Source: Legionella quinlivanii (GTDB lineage Bacteria; Pseudomonadota; Gammaproteobacteria; Legionellales; Legionellaceae). From it: a stretch of 64,000 bases of DNA. A model generated the notes under the pieces. That model searched no databases, was not told the DNA's origin, and saw only the letters and a list, made by a program, of their open reading frames with translations. The stretch lies in NCBI RefSeq assembly GCF_900461555.1, contig NZ_UGOX01000001.1, forward strand, positions 173,501 to 237,500. The letters run 5' to 3'. Position 1 is the stretch's first letter; every line of letters begins with the position of its first letter. Below, one piece after another: positions 8,072 to 17,259 of this stretch. The position numbers and the translations under genes were made by a program.

Positions 8072-9688
8072 TTAATGATAGCCGTTTTTGGCTTCTTCCT
8101 TCATCCCTTCCTGCTCGGTATCCTGATCTCCCTCGCTGCCTCCAGAGTTTTGCCGCTCAAGAGCCTCGGAAAGGGGCTGGAAATCGAAGTTGCGTTCTTC
8201 AAGAGCGGTTTTTAATGGAGCAAAGCCCATGAAATCCTTGATCTCGTGGGGAGTTATATCCAGCTTGTTTTCGATTATGGACTGCTTTGCCTGCTTGAGC
8301 AAATTGAGTGCAGAGTCCATGCAATCAAAATCCTCCAATAAGTCGCTAACCTGGTCTTTATTCATTTTTTCAGGGCTTTCATTGAGATGAACTGCAATCT
8401 GATTAAAGATTTTTAATATATCCCTTTGATTGGAATGCTCGATTGCATTGTCCAACTCTTGCTCTATCTCTCCAACCCAATGAAGGTGCTCCAGTTTGCG
8501 CTTTAACACAGCAGGCGAGTTGGGGGCTTCAAGACTCAACTCGGTTTGTAAGGTGGAGCTTAAGATGAGTGAAGATTCATTATCAGGCAGGTCAGGCGTC
8601 TGTGTTAATTGTGATGCCGATTCAAGCTGATCCCGCTTACTCTCCTGCAGGAGCTCTTGTTTTTCATTTTCTATATCGTCATCATCAGGTGTTTCTGCCT
8701 TGTCTTCGGCTGCGTTATTTTTACCGGTTATTTTTTGCCACCCCAGTTTAAGCAGAGGAATGCCTACTCGGCCTAACACATATAGCCCGCCCGCCAGTGC
8801 GCTTCCTGCCACAATACCAAGACCTGCCGGCGGAAAAAACAGACTTAACACCATTCCTGCGATAACAAGAGAGGATAAACCTATTCCGACGACCTTATCG
8901 ACAATCCCCATTCCTCCTAGCCGTTTAAGCTTCTCTTCTCGTGAAAATCGGCGATCGTGCAAGCCCTGCAGCGATTTTTTAACCGCTTCATAATCCTGAT
9001 CCAGCTTATCAATATGGCGGGATAACTGCTTGGCGGCCTCTTCATCCCCTGAATCGATAGCTGCCGTGAGTTTGCGCTCAAATAGTTCAGCCTGCTCCTG
9101 AATATTCTTAAGATTTTGTTCTTCGAGTTCAATGGCTGTATTAATCGATGCGATCTCTTTTTTTGCTGCGTAGATTGAATGGAGATGCTTTCCCAAGGTC
9201 ACAAAACTAAGACCTAGCGCCATCACTGCTGCGGTCATTGCGATGATTGGGGCAATGGGGGGTATTGCCAGTGCGGTAATGGCCAGGCCAAGCAGAGCGG
9301 CCGAATAAAGGAGGCGGGCATTTTTGGAGAGGCTTATCGGAGGTTTTTCACCTAGCATATAGGCTGCCAGATAAATCAGCGGGATTCGTATAAAATCAAT
9401 TCCGGATAAAACCGCGTTGCCAATCTGAAATCCGCGGCTGGCACTCTGCACAGGAGCTGAAATATTGCCCGAAACCATCGCCAGTTTGCTAAACGCATTT
9501 CCAGCGCCGTCCACACTATGAAGAAACCCGGAAAATAAAGGAATTCGCTTAAGAGCTTCCAGTACCAGGGCTTTTTTCCGGGGCGGTACCGGGGTAATGC
9601 CAAGCGGTTCTCTGATCCGCTGCAGCTTGTTCAACTTCTGCTGCCAGGGATTAGTCGATGTTTCGATTTCGGTTTCTTTCTCTTTCAT
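8072..9688 (-). CDS. Orphan 538-aa coiled-coil membrane protein; effector candidate
   Basis: Not a family I recognise. The order is: polar N terminus; two hydrophobic stretches around residues 75-165; a charged coiled-coil region at about 170-255 (heptad-like runs of Glu/Lys/Leu); another hydrophobic hairpin with GLGIVAGSALAGG around 265-315; then a long acidic helical C-terminal half that ends in a Glu/Asp/Gly-rich tail. Internal membrane hairpins, a coiled coil and an acidic tail are common in Legionella Dot/Icm substrates, so a secreted role is plausible but unproven. It is divergent from the patatin gene, sharing an intergenic region of about 150 bp. Confidence 0.7.
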   Translation of the reverse strand: MKEKETEIETSTNPWQQKLNKLQRIREPLGITPVPPRKKALVLEALKRIPLFSGFLHSVDGAGNAFSKLAMVSGNISAPVQSASRGFQIGNAVLSGIDFIRIPLIYLAAYMLGEKPPISLSKNARLLYSAALLGLAITALAIPPIAPIIAMTAAVMALGLSFVTLGKHLHSIYAAKKEIASINTAIELEEQNLKNIQEQAELFERKLTAAIDSGDEEAAKQLSRHIDKLDQDYEAVKKSLQGLHDRRFSREEKLKRLGGMGIVDKVVGIGLSSLVIAGMVLSLFFPPAGLGIVAGSALAGGLYVLGRVGIPLLKLGWQKITGKNNAAEDKAETPDDDDIENEKQELLQESKRDQLESASQLTQTPDLPDNESSLILSSTLQTELSLEAPNSPAVLKRKLEHLHWVGEIEQELDNAIEHSNQRDILKIFNQIAVHLNESPEKMNKDQVSDLLEDFDCMDSALNLLKQAKQSIIENKLDITPHEIKDFMGFAPLKTALEERNFDFQPLSEALERQNSGGSEGDQDTEQEGMKEEAKNGYH

Positions 9689-9841
9689 AATTAATTACCC
9701 GTTATTGTCTTTAATATAGCAAGTAATCATTAACAAAAAATGATGCCAATTCATTTGAGGATAGAAATTTCAAGTTCTTACTTGCCATCATTGCATGCTC
9801 TCCTCTATATTCCTAGCAGGATACCAATAAATAATAAGAAC

Positions 9842-10951
9842 ATGGCAAAAGTAGCCCTTTATCTGGCCGGTGGCGGTGCGCGTGGCGCTTATCAGGCCGG
9901 AGTGATTAAAGCAATTGCAGAAATCCTTAATGTAAGAGAATTGCCTTTCGCGATGGTGAGCGGCGTTAGCGTCGGCAGCATCAATGCGGCGGTGCTGGCA
10001 GAAAATGCGCAAAACTTTCTCGAAGCAGCAGAGAAGCTGGAACATTTGTGGAGCAACATTTATTGCCAGCAGATCTTTAATGCCAGTAATTATGCGCTGA
10101 GCAAATCCGTTTTTCGCAATGTCAGTAACCTGGTAATCAAACAAAGACAATCTGGTCACTTGTTGGATACCAGCCCTTTGCGGGAGTTTATCAGCAGTAA
10201 TATTAATTTCTCGACTCTTAAGGAAAATATTCTTAAAAATCATTTGGGTACAATGGAAGTTATTACCTATTGTTACGATGCCCAGCAAACGATTTCCTTT
10301 TATCAGACTCATGCGGATGGATTTGAAGACTGGCATTATCCACGTCATATCAGTGAACCTGCAACGATTGAGATGGAGCATATTTTAGCCTCAAGCGCTT
10401 TACCTCTGTTTTTTCCAACCACTCGTATCGATAATTTCCATTATGGCGATGGCAGTATGGGGCTGGTTTCGCCCTTACGCGGTGCGATTCGTTTCAAGGC
10501 CGAAAAAATATTGATATTGGGAACTCGTCAATTGCCTGTTTTTCATCATGAAAAATTACACAATGGCGAAATTGGTTTTGCCAGGATTCTGGGTAGTATG
10601 CTCAATGGACTGTTTTTGGATAATCTTGATCGTGATATAGAAATGGTTAATCGAATGAATGAGATTTCCAAGCTGCTGTCGCTGTGGAAAAAAAGAAATG
10701 CGCCCTGGCGGGGGGTGCAAACCTTACATTTGCGGCCGAGCACTGATATCGGTGCGATTGCACAGGCCCAATATAATACAATGCCTTCTCTACTGCGCCT
10801 AATGTTAAACATGCTAGGGGCTAAAAGCCATTCAGGAGACTTGTTAAGTTTCCTGTTATTTGAAAGCCCCTTTACTCGCGAACTGTGGAAAATGGGCTAC
10901 GAGGATACCTTTGCTTCAAGGGAAATTGTGCTGGAGTTTTTTGAGGATTGA
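9842..10951 (+). CDS. Patatin-like phospholipase
   Basis: A 369-aa patatin-fold lipid acyl hydrolase. It shows the oxyanion-hole loop GGGARGAYQAG at residues 9-19, the nucleophile elbow GVSVGS with its Ser around residue 44, and the catalytic Asp in GDGSMG around residue 203. The frame is open from 9740, but the ATG at 9842 (MAKVALYLAGGG) places the oxyanion loop directly at the N terminus, as in bacterial patatins. There is no signal peptide. Legionella encodes several patatin-like phospholipases, some injected into hosts; which one this corresponds to cannot be told. It converges with aroE, 9 bp apart. Confidence 0.88.
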   Translation: MAKVALYLAGGGARGAYQAGVIKAIAEILNVRELPFAMVSGVSVGSINAAVLAENAQNFLEAAEKLEHLWSNIYCQQIFNASNYALSKSVFRNVSNLVIKQRQSGHLLDTSPLREFISSNINFSTLKENILKNHLGTMEVITYCYDAQQTISFYQTHADGFEDWHYPRHISEPATIEMEHILASSALPLFFPTTRIDNFHYGDGSMGLVSPLRGAIRFKAEKILILGTRQLPVFHHEKLHNGEIGFARILGSMLNGLFLDNLDRDIEMVNRMNEISKLLSLWKKRNAPWRGVQTLHLRPSTDIGAIAQAQYNTMPSLLRLMLNMLGAKSHSGDLLSFLLFESPFTRELWKMGYEDTFASREIVLEFFED

Positions 10952-10960
10952 ATACTCCAG

Positions 10961-11776
10961 TCATTGGATTTTAACCTGGTTGCCGCGCAGCATCTCCAGT
11001 ACCGGCTGTGTATCCGGTCTGACTCCATGCCAAATCGAAAAGGCCTCCGCGGCTTGTTCAACCAGCATTCCCAATCCATCGATTGCCTGGCAATCTTTGG
11101 ACTTAGCCATAGAAACAAACGAAGTATCCGCTTCTTTTTGATAGGACAAATCATAGCAAAAGGGCTTTGCTGACCATAAAACCTCGGGAAGGGGTATCGC
11201 TTCCTGCAAGGTACTGCTTGACGTTGCGTTTATAACGAGATCGAAAGCAGTACGCAAATCTCCCCGCTGAAGAGGATCGATATCTGGGAAATCACTGGCT
11301 AATGCTTTTAGCCTTTCCGGGCTGCGGTTATAAACTGCCAGCTGCTTTATTCCCTGCTCAAGCAAGGGATAAATGATGCCGCGTGCTGCCCCGCCTGCTC
11401 CCAGAATCAGAACGTTCAGTCTGTCTAAAACAAGATGGCGTTTTAAATCATTGATTAAACCAATGCCATCTGTATTATCGGCATGCAGCTGGTTATGTTT
11501 TTTCCATAAGGTATTTGCTGATCGCGCTTTCTGGCAGCGCTCGGTGCTTACTTGAGCCAGTTGAAAAGCATGCTCTTTAAATGGCAGAGTGACATTCATG
11601 CCATTCCCATTTCGCTTGAAAAAATTAGAGATTTGCTGTGCGAAATGTTGCTCATCGCCCAGTAGCCGATGATATTCCAGATTTATTCCGAATTGTGCTG
11701 CGAATGATTGGTGAATAGCCGGCGAGAGGCTATGGGTGATGGGCTTGCCGATGACGGCGAACTGCAAGGGAGTCAC
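10961..11776 (-). CDS. aroE: Shikimate dehydrogenase
   Basis: A 271-aa AroE, NADPH-dependent, reducing 3-dehydroshikimate to shikimate in aromatic amino-acid synthesis. It has the substrate-binding start FAVIGKPITHSLSP, NVTLPFKEHAF with the catalytic Lys around residue 65, the Asn/Asp pair in ADNTDG, and the nucleotide loop GAGGAARG. Length is normal for the family. Its 5' end is about 59 bp downstream of the dsbA stop on the same strand, so cotranscription is possible. Confidence 0.95.
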   Translation of the reverse strand: MTPLQFAVIGKPITHSLSPAIHQSFAAQFGINLEYHRLLGDEQHFAQQISNFFKRNGNGMNVTLPFKEHAFQLAQVSTERCQKARSANTLWKKHNQLHADNTDGIGLINDLKRHLVLDRLNVLILGAGGAARGIIYPLLEQGIKQLAVYNRSPERLKALASDFPDIDPLQRGDLRTAFDLVINATSSSTLQEAIPLPEVLWSAKPFCYDLSYQKEADTSFVSMAKSKDCQAIDGLGMLVEQAAEAFSIWHGVRPDTQPVLEMLRGNQVKIQ

Positions 11777-11834
11777 TGCTGTTCCTCTTAAAGAACAGCC
11801 TGGTACTTAGTACGCAGGCTGCTACAAATTAAAC

Positions 11835-12458
11835 TCAGGCTGTTTTCCCTGCCTTGGTTTGGGCCACCAGATAATCCAGGATTTTAAACAAACGCTCTTC
11901 GCTTTTTGCCATTTGCAAATCGATTTTATATTGGCCATTCACGATTAATGCCGGTACTGCGTTAACCCGGTATTTAGCCATTAAGCCATTGCTTTCGCCT
12001 ACTTTCATATCAATAGTGGTTGAATGCGTGAATGCGCTTTCGGCAATATCCTTATCGACTCCTTGAGAAATAAAGAAGTTTATCATTGCCTCATTAGAAT
12101 TTAATGGGGTTTTATCAATTTGAATTGTCTTGAATAAAACCGGATTGAGCTTATCGCCTAAGCCTAGCAGATGGCTTGCGTAGTAGGCTTTGGCATAAAA
12201 TCCCCAATCGGGTTTGAAGACCACCGGAACCCGGTTAAATTTGATCGTGTTACCTTGCTGTGCCACCCATTTTTCAAGATTAGGTTCCAGACGATAGCAC
12301 CAGGGGCAGCCGTAGCTGAAAAATTCAGTGACTTTGACCTGGCTGCTGGCTTTGGGTGAAGCGGATTCAAGTACTTCAAAGTCTTTTCCAGCGGTAAAAT
12401 CTTCTGCAAAGCCCATGACGGGGAATAACAGAATTGATAATAAAAGCGCTTTTAACAT
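11835..12458 (-). CDS. dsbA: Periplasmic thiol:disulfide interchange protein DsbA
   Basis: A 207-aa periplasmic oxidoreductase with a signal peptide (MLKALLLSILLFPVMGFA) and a thioredoxin fold. The active site is CPWC at residues 51-54, where E. coli DsbA has CPHC; the middle Trp may change its redox potential. The cis-proline loop is in NAVPALIVNGQY. It introduces disulfides into exported proteins; likely clients nearby are LptD, which carries the paired Cys, and the small Cys-rich secreted proteins. It lies between cytochrome c4 and aroE on one strand. Confidence 0.92.
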   Translation of the reverse strand: MLKALLLSILLFPVMGFAEDFTAGKDFEVLESASPKASSQVKVTEFFSYGCPWCYRLEPNLEKWVAQQGNTIKFNRVPVVFKPDWGFYAKAYYASHLLGLGDKLNPVLFKTIQIDKTPLNSNEAMINFFISQGVDKDIAESAFTHSTTIDMKVGESNGLMAKYRVNAVPALIVNGQYKIDLQMAKSEERLFKILDYLVAQTKAGKTA

Positions 12459-12549
12459 AATAATTCTCGCATTTAATCAAAGTAAGGAGCAATGGCTGCT
12501 ATTGTACTCCGAAACAGGCCAATGCTCCAATTGGAAATAAATACAGCCT

Positions 12550-13158
12550 CTAGTGCAGCCCTTGAATATAATAAGCCACTGCTTCCATATCCTCATCGCT
12601 CATACGCTTGCTGATATCCTGCATGATGTGGTTGATATCGTTGCTGCGTTTCTTGTTTTTAAAAGCCTGCAGCTGTGCAATCGTATAGGCAGCATGCTGT
12701 CCTGATAAGAGAGGAAAGCCGGCTTGTCCATTGCCTGTTCCCCGTGGACCGTGGCAAGCGATGCATGCGGTAATGTGCTTATCGAAATCCCCGCCTCGGT
12801 ACAGTTCTTCTCCGCGTTTTACATAGCGTTTAGGCACTTTACCAAGCGCTACCGGTTGTTTTGCATAATAAGCGGATAGAAGCTCCATATCCTGTGGGGT
12901 CAGAGTGGCCGCGATGCCGGTCATACTGGCATCGGCACGGGTTTTACCCGCCTTGTAATCCTGCAGCTGCTTCAATAAATAATCGGCATGTTGGCCGCCA
13001 AGATTGGGCCAGAGCGGATTGTTGCTGCTGCCATTTTCCCCATGACAGGCAGAGCATAAGCTGATTTTTTCTGGCCGATTCTGTGAAGCTTCGGATTCCG
13101 GAGCCGCAAAACCAGTGGAGAAAGCCAACAGCATCGCAGCAAGGATTATTTTTTTCAT
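12550..13158 (-). CDS. Di-heme cytochrome c4
   Basis: A 202-aa periplasmic di-heme cytochrome. The signal peptide MKKIILAAMLLAFSTGFA is followed by two homologous heme domains, each with CxxCH: CSACHG (Cys35/Cys38) and CIACHG (about residues 132-137). Methionine ligands are likely in the MTGI and MQDISKRM contexts. The size and arrangement match cytochrome c4, which shuttles electrons to terminal oxidases. The gene is divergent from engB and upstream of dsbA, which may matter for heme and thiol maturation in the periplasm. Confidence 0.9.
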   Translation of the reverse strand: MKKIILAAMLLAFSTGFAAPESEASQNRPEKISLCSACHGENGSSNNPLWPNLGGQHADYLLKQLQDYKAGKTRADASMTGIAATLTPQDMELLSAYYAKQPVALGKVPKRYVKRGEELYRGGDFDKHITACIACHGPRGTGNGQAGFPLLSGQHAAYTIAQLQAFKNKKRSNDINHIMQDISKRMSDEDMEAVAYYIQGLH

Positions 13159-13291
13159 ATCGCACCAAAGACTAGTATTCTGATTTTTAGAAGTTCACTG
13201 TATCTATTTAACGAGCAATGAACTTAAATTCCCTATCGCATAGGATAATGTTACACTGCCTCGGCAAAAATCCCAAAATGAAATTCACAAG

Positions 13292-13915
13292 ATGATAAAG
13301 AATCCCTATCAGCAGGCCGTTTTTTTGAAAAGCGCCGCACGTGTCAATCAGTTACCCGACGATGAAGGTTACGAGGTAGCATTCGCTGGCCGCTCCAATG
13401 CAGGCAAATCCAGTGCGCTCAATTGTTTAACCGGCATCAGGCAACTGGCGAGAACCAGTAAAACCCCGGGACGAACCCAGCTGATTAATTTGTTCAGTCT
13501 GGATGAAGAGCGTCGCTTGGTCGATTTGCCGGGCTATGGTTTTGCCAAAGTGGACTTAAAGACTAAACAGGACTGGCAGAAAAATCTGGCGCATTATCTC
13601 GAAGTTCGTAAGTGCCTGAGAGGTTTGATATTGCTGATGGATTGCCGGCATCCTCTGAAAGAACTCGATCAGATGATGATTAACTGGTCACTGGATCGCG
13701 AGCTTCCCGTGCATATCCTACTGACCAAATCGGATAAAATCAGCAAAAGCGAAGCCAGAAATACCTTGCTGAAGGTGAAAAAACAATACGATTTAATGCC
13801 TGACCTGATCACGGCTCAGACTTTTTCCAGCCTTAAGAAAGAAGGGGTAGAGGAGTTGATTAAACAATTAAATCAATGGTATGGCCTGGCCGATCCTCAG
13901 AACGAGTCCTCTTAA
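13292..13915 (+). CDS. engB: Ribosome biogenesis GTPase EngB/YihA
   Basis: A 207-aa TRAFAC-class GTPase required for large-subunit assembly. The G motifs are clear: G1 GRSNAGKSS, the switch I region TSKTPGRTQ, G3 DLPGYG and G4 TKSD. Length and motif spacing fit the YihA/YsxC family. The ATG at 13292 begins MIKNPYQQAVFLKSAA, typical of the family start. It is divergent from the cytochrome c4 gene and followed by family A palindromes. Confidence 0.95.
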   Translation: MIKNPYQQAVFLKSAARVNQLPDDEGYEVAFAGRSNAGKSSALNCLTGIRQLARTSKTPGRTQLINLFSLDEERRLVDLPGYGFAKVDLKTKQDWQKNLAHYLEVRKCLRGLILLMDCRHPLKELDQMMINWSLDRELPVHILLTKSDKISKSEARNTLLKVKKQYDLMPDLITAQTFSSLKKEGVEELIKQLNQWYGLADPQNESS

Positions 13916-14022
13916 AACCCCTCTCTCTAACTCTCTCCCCCGAGGGGAGAGAGTATTAAGAGAAATTCTCTGAGAGAAAATCCCCTCTCCCAAGTTGGGA
14001 GAGGGCTAGGGTGAGGGTTGAT
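13916..14022. repeat. REP-like palindromic repeats, family A
   Basis: Two hairpins between the convergent engB and the 428-aa orphan: ctctcccccgaggggagaga at about 13932-13953, and cccctctcccaagttgggag at about 13981-14003, followed by agggctagggtgagggttga. The motif is identical in layout to the copies at 4127-4320, which shows a dispersed repeat rather than chance. Confidence 0.8.
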
Positions 14023-14041
14023 TTGATATATAAATATTCTT

Positions 14042-15328
14042 CTAACTGTATCTAAAACCAACACTCTCTTCACAATCTTCCAGGGGAGGAGGAACGTCCA
14101 GATCACCCGCCGCAAACGAATGCTTATAAAACAAAAAGGACGCGGGATCTTTTAAGAAGAAACAACTATCTCCCTGCTTGCATTTGCTAATCAAGGCACT
14201 CAAGGAAGAACCGCTTTTGGGAAGGTTATCTTTATCAAGGGAATGAGCTTCCAATACGCATCGCAAACTTTGCAGGAAGTCCAGACGTTTGCCAGCATCA
14301 GCGTGATGACTGGTCGGGAGCTTGGTCAGGAACTCAAGGCAGTTTATTGCCCAGGTGACTGATTTCTTTTTGTCAGAGTAAAGTCCTTGCAGAGCATAAT
14401 GAGCCACCTGGCATAGAGCCAATGGGTATCCCTGTAGTGCAGCCTTTTGAACTTGCAAGACCGCCTTATCGCCTAAATATTTATATTGTGCCTGTAAATG
14501 GGAAAGTCTGAAATGTTCTTCTGCGCTTTGTGCTTTAGTGGCCAGTAGATCAAACAGACTGGTGAGTTCTGCCCGCGTTTCAGCTGATGCGCCATATAGT
14601 TTAAACTGCTGCTCAACACGCTCAGCAAGCTGAGCGAATGTCTCAGGGGTTCTATCAGAAAAATTAAAAATATCCTGACTGAGCTGTTTTCTCACTTCCT
14701 GAGGGGCCGGCGTTCGAGTAGATGTCGTAGCGGGTCGCAGGCGAGTTGAGGCCTTGGGGGTAATAGCAGGCTGAGGCGGTTTTAAGGTTTTTTGCGAGGG
14801 AGCATAGACTGGATTGTAAATCGTGATGTACTCCCCATTAACTTCCTTCGGCCAGAGCGATTCCGGTTTTGTTATGTCATGTGTATTACGAGGAGTACGT
14901 GTACTGTATTTGACCATTGGTGTCAGGGAAATGATGTTAACTTTAGAAAATTTGCTATCTTTGGCAATGAAATGAAAGCCTTCTTTGCCAAAAGAGGCTG
15001 ATTCTTTTTCTTTAGACAAATAGCGTTCATTCAAGTTGGCCTCGACTATCATGTAGTACATGGTGATACCATTTTGATTGACAATTTTATCCGCTTCACT
15101 CGGGTCCAGACCGACCTGACGCCTGACCGATGAACAATATCGTGATAATACACCAGCAACCTCTTCCAGGCTTATTGCTACTGTCAGTTGTTTTTCCGAG
15201 AAACTCGCATAGTCGGTTTTAAGTCCGATGGACACATCCGATTGGCTTTCAGAGAGGTTGTGTAATGGTACAGGGACATAGACCTTGCGGTTTCTTGTCG
15301 TTTCAGGGGGGAAAAAAGAAGATAACAT
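14042..15328 (-). CDS. Orphan 428-aa protein with Sel1-like C-terminal part; effector candidate
   Basis: No named family. Residues 1-190 form a unique N-terminal domain; about 190-220 is a Pro/Thr/Arg-rich linker; from about 235 to the end is a helical domain. That domain contains GYPLALCQVAHYALQGLY and SVTWAINCLEFLTKLP, spaced as in Sel1/TPR-type helices, and is clearly paralogous to the gene at 16230-17006. The C terminus is acidic (PPPLEDCEESVG). A putative promoter reads ttgtaa and tataaa on the minus strand upstream of 15328. I recall that L. pneumophila has an effector gene near engB, but I cannot confirm that this is its equivalent. Confidence 0.7.
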   Translation of the reverse strand: MLSSFFPPETTRNRKVYVPVPLHNLSESQSDVSIGLKTDYASFSEKQLTVAISLEEVAGVLSRYCSSVRRQVGLDPSEADKIVNQNGITMYYMIVEANLNERYLSKEKESASFGKEGFHFIAKDSKFSKVNIISLTPMVKYSTRTPRNTHDITKPESLWPKEVNGEYITIYNPVYAPSQKTLKPPQPAITPKASTRLRPATTSTRTPAPQEVRKQLSQDIFNFSDRTPETFAQLAERVEQQFKLYGASAETRAELTSLFDLLATKAQSAEEHFRLSHLQAQYKYLGDKAVLQVQKAALQGYPLALCQVAHYALQGLYSDKKKSVTWAINCLEFLTKLPTSHHADAGKRLDFLQSLRCVLEAHSLDKDNLPKSGSSLSALISKCKQGDSCFFLKDPASFLFYKHSFAAGDLDVPPPLEDCEESVGFRYS

Positions 15329-15490
15329 ATTCTGCTTCTATCAATTCAAGCTGGACGCATTTTATACTATTTGCCCATCCTTTACAATTCAATGGTTTGG
15401 GCAAATATCACGACTAATTGAATAAATATTCACCACAATTGATCGCACTTGTCTACTATTAAACATATGGGCCTGGCATTGTGAAAGCGC

Positions 15491-16153
15491 ATGAATAATT
15501 TTCTCAGAAACAAAATGCATACTATTCGTATCCCCAGTGGCAATGCCTGTCTGGATGGCCTTCTATTCATACCGGAATCGGCAAAAAGTATTGTACTTTT
15601 TGCCCACGGGAGCGGAAGCAGCCGCTTAAGCAGCCGCAACCATTTTGTTGCCCGTTCTCTGAACAATATGGGGCATGCGACGTTACTCTTTGATCTCCTG
15701 ACGCCAAAAGAAGAGGCGATCGATAGTTTTACCCGCGAAATCCGCTTCAATATTTCCCTGCTTGCTTCACGTTTGATCGATGCCAAGCACTGGTGTCAGC
15801 AGACTTTGGAACCCATGCCTTCTGGTATTGGTTATTTCGGTGCAAGCACTGGCGCAGGGGCTGCAATAGAAGCGGCTGTTCGCGATCCGGATCAGGTCAA
15901 AGCCATTGTGTCCAGAGGAGGAAGGCCTGATTTGGCTTTGGCTTATTTACAGGATTTAAAAGCGCCCACTCTTTTAATCGTGGGCGGTTATGATAGTAGG
16001 GTGATTAAGTTTAACCAGGATGCCAAAATGAAAATGAATTCTCATGCTGAGCTGCAAATTATTGCCGGTGCGAATCATTTATTCGAGGAATCAGGTAAGC
16101 TTGAAGAAGTCTCGCATTTGGCTAATAGCTGGTTCAATGATTACCTCTTGTAG
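15491..16153 (+). CDS. Alpha/beta hydrolase, dienelactone-hydrolase-like
   Basis: A 220-aa cytosolic alpha/beta hydrolase. The oxyanion-side HGSGSS follows strand 3 (IVLFAHGSGSS), the nucleophile elbow is GASTGAGAA with Ser around residue 119, an Asp lies in VGGYDSRV, and the catalytic His is in GANHLFEE. This order matches dienelactone hydrolase-like enzymes. The ATG at 15491 is used; the in-frame ATG at 15515 (MHTIRIPSG) is an alternative. Substrate is unknown. It sits between two paralogous orphan genes and may be unrelated to them functionally. Confidence 0.85.
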   Translation: MNNFLRNKMHTIRIPSGNACLDGLLFIPESAKSIVLFAHGSGSSRLSSRNHFVARSLNNMGHATLLFDLLTPKEEAIDSFTREIRFNISLLASRLIDAKHWCQQTLEPMPSGIGYFGASTGAGAAIEAAVRDPDQVKAIVSRGGRPDLALAYLQDLKAPTLLIVGGYDSRVIKFNQDAKMKMNSHAELQIIAGANHLFEESGKLEEVSHLANSWFNDYLL

Positions 16154-16170
16154 CCCTGGTATTAATAGTA

Positions 16171-16198
16171 TTGAAAAAAGATATTCACTAAGTATAAA
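16171..16198 (+). promoter_or_regulatory. Putative sigma-70 promoter of the 258-aa orphan
   Basis: TTGAAA at 16171-16176, a 16-nt spacer and TATAAA at 16193-16198, about 30 nt before the ATG at 16230. The -10 context agtataaaatg also occurs upstream of the paralogue at 14042-15328, suggesting shared promoter ancestry. Confidence 0.55.
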
Positions 16199-16229
16199 AT
16201 GAGTTCAGTTTTAAATTCCTGAGTAAAGA

Positions 16230-17006
16230 ATGATTTCAAGTTTTTTCAGGCCTGTACCTGTAAAGCTTTTCTCTGCTGATGAGGAGAGACTGCTGCTGGA
16301 GAAGGCAATCGACGAACTTCCTGAAAATGATGCACTATCTTTTTATAATCTGGTCAGGCGCCTGGAGGAACTTTGCAAGCAAGAGCAACCGGATGCTATG
16401 CGCAATAAGCTGGCGTCTCTTCTTACTAAACTAGGAGAAAAAGCCAGAACGGCTGATGTCTATTATATACTTGCCGATCTGCAAAAAGGCTACCCGTTTC
16501 TGGGTAAAGGTGATGGACAGTATTTACAGACAGCCGCTGAGCTCGGGCATCCCCTCGCTTTGCGTCAGGTGGCGGGTTATGCATTGCTGGGATATTATGC
16601 TAACCCATCTCAAGCGGTATCCTGGGCAATCCACTGTTTAAAATTCATGGTGACGCTGCCAGCCCATGAACTTAAGACCCCGTTCATTGCAACTTGTCTT
16701 ACTGAAGATGTAATACGTACGCTCGAGCGTCATAATTGGGATCCTGTTCGTTTGCGAGCACTCAACAAGCTACAATTGAATGAGCTAATTGCGCAATTTT
16801 CTGAGCATTTAATCGGGAAGCCTGCAAATGAGAAAAGTCAGTTCACTTTGACCCAACCTGCATCTGCGCTATTTTATAGCGGCGCCTTTGTAAAACCTGA
16901 AGAAATGCCCCCGCAACTGGAAGAAATTGATGATGCTGAAGAGAATGAGTCTGAGATGGATATAGAAGACGAATCTGATATGGACAAAATCAAGCTAGGC
17001 ATGTAA
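16230..17006 (+). CDS. Orphan 258-aa Sel1-like protein, paralogue of the 428-aa orphan
   Basis: Residues 20-180 are helical and align with the C-terminal half of the neighbour at 14042-15328: GHPLALRQVAGYALLGYY and AVSWAIHCLKFMVTLP match the equivalents there almost position by position. Each contains the same ALASALLYK-like late motif (PASALFYSGAF here; PASFLFYKHSF in the neighbour). The last 30 residues are strongly acidic (EEIDDAEENESEMDIEDES), which is unlike the neighbour. It lacks the neighbour's N-terminal domain and Pro-rich linker. Function is unknown; secretion into host cells is a hypothesis based on composition only. Confidence 0.7.
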   Translation: MISSFFRPVPVKLFSADEERLLLEKAIDELPENDALSFYNLVRRLEELCKQEQPDAMRNKLASLLTKLGEKARTADVYYILADLQKGYPFLGKGDGQYLQTAAELGHPLALRQVAGYALLGYYANPSQAVSWAIHCLKFMVTLPAHELKTPFIATCLTEDVIRTLERHNWDPVRLRALNKLQLNELIAQFSEHLIGKPANEKSQFTLTQPASALFYSGAFVKPEEMPPQLEEIDDAEENESEMDIEDESDMDKIKLGM

Positions 17007-17259
17007 AGACCATGCGACAACCCGGATTATCACTCAATGGCGCTGCTTTAAGGTTTTAACCCCTAGCCCTACGTCCCTCGGCTTGTCCCTGAGAGATGGT
17101 CACAAAATTTAACCATCCTATAAGAGCCTACATGCCCCCTATAAGAGCCTACGTACCCCGCTTTATGCGGGGTATCCATAACAATGGTAGTGAGTTTTAA
17201 ATGCTTTTGCCAATCAGACGCATTGCCTGGATACCCCGCATAAAGCCTGAGGGATCCCC

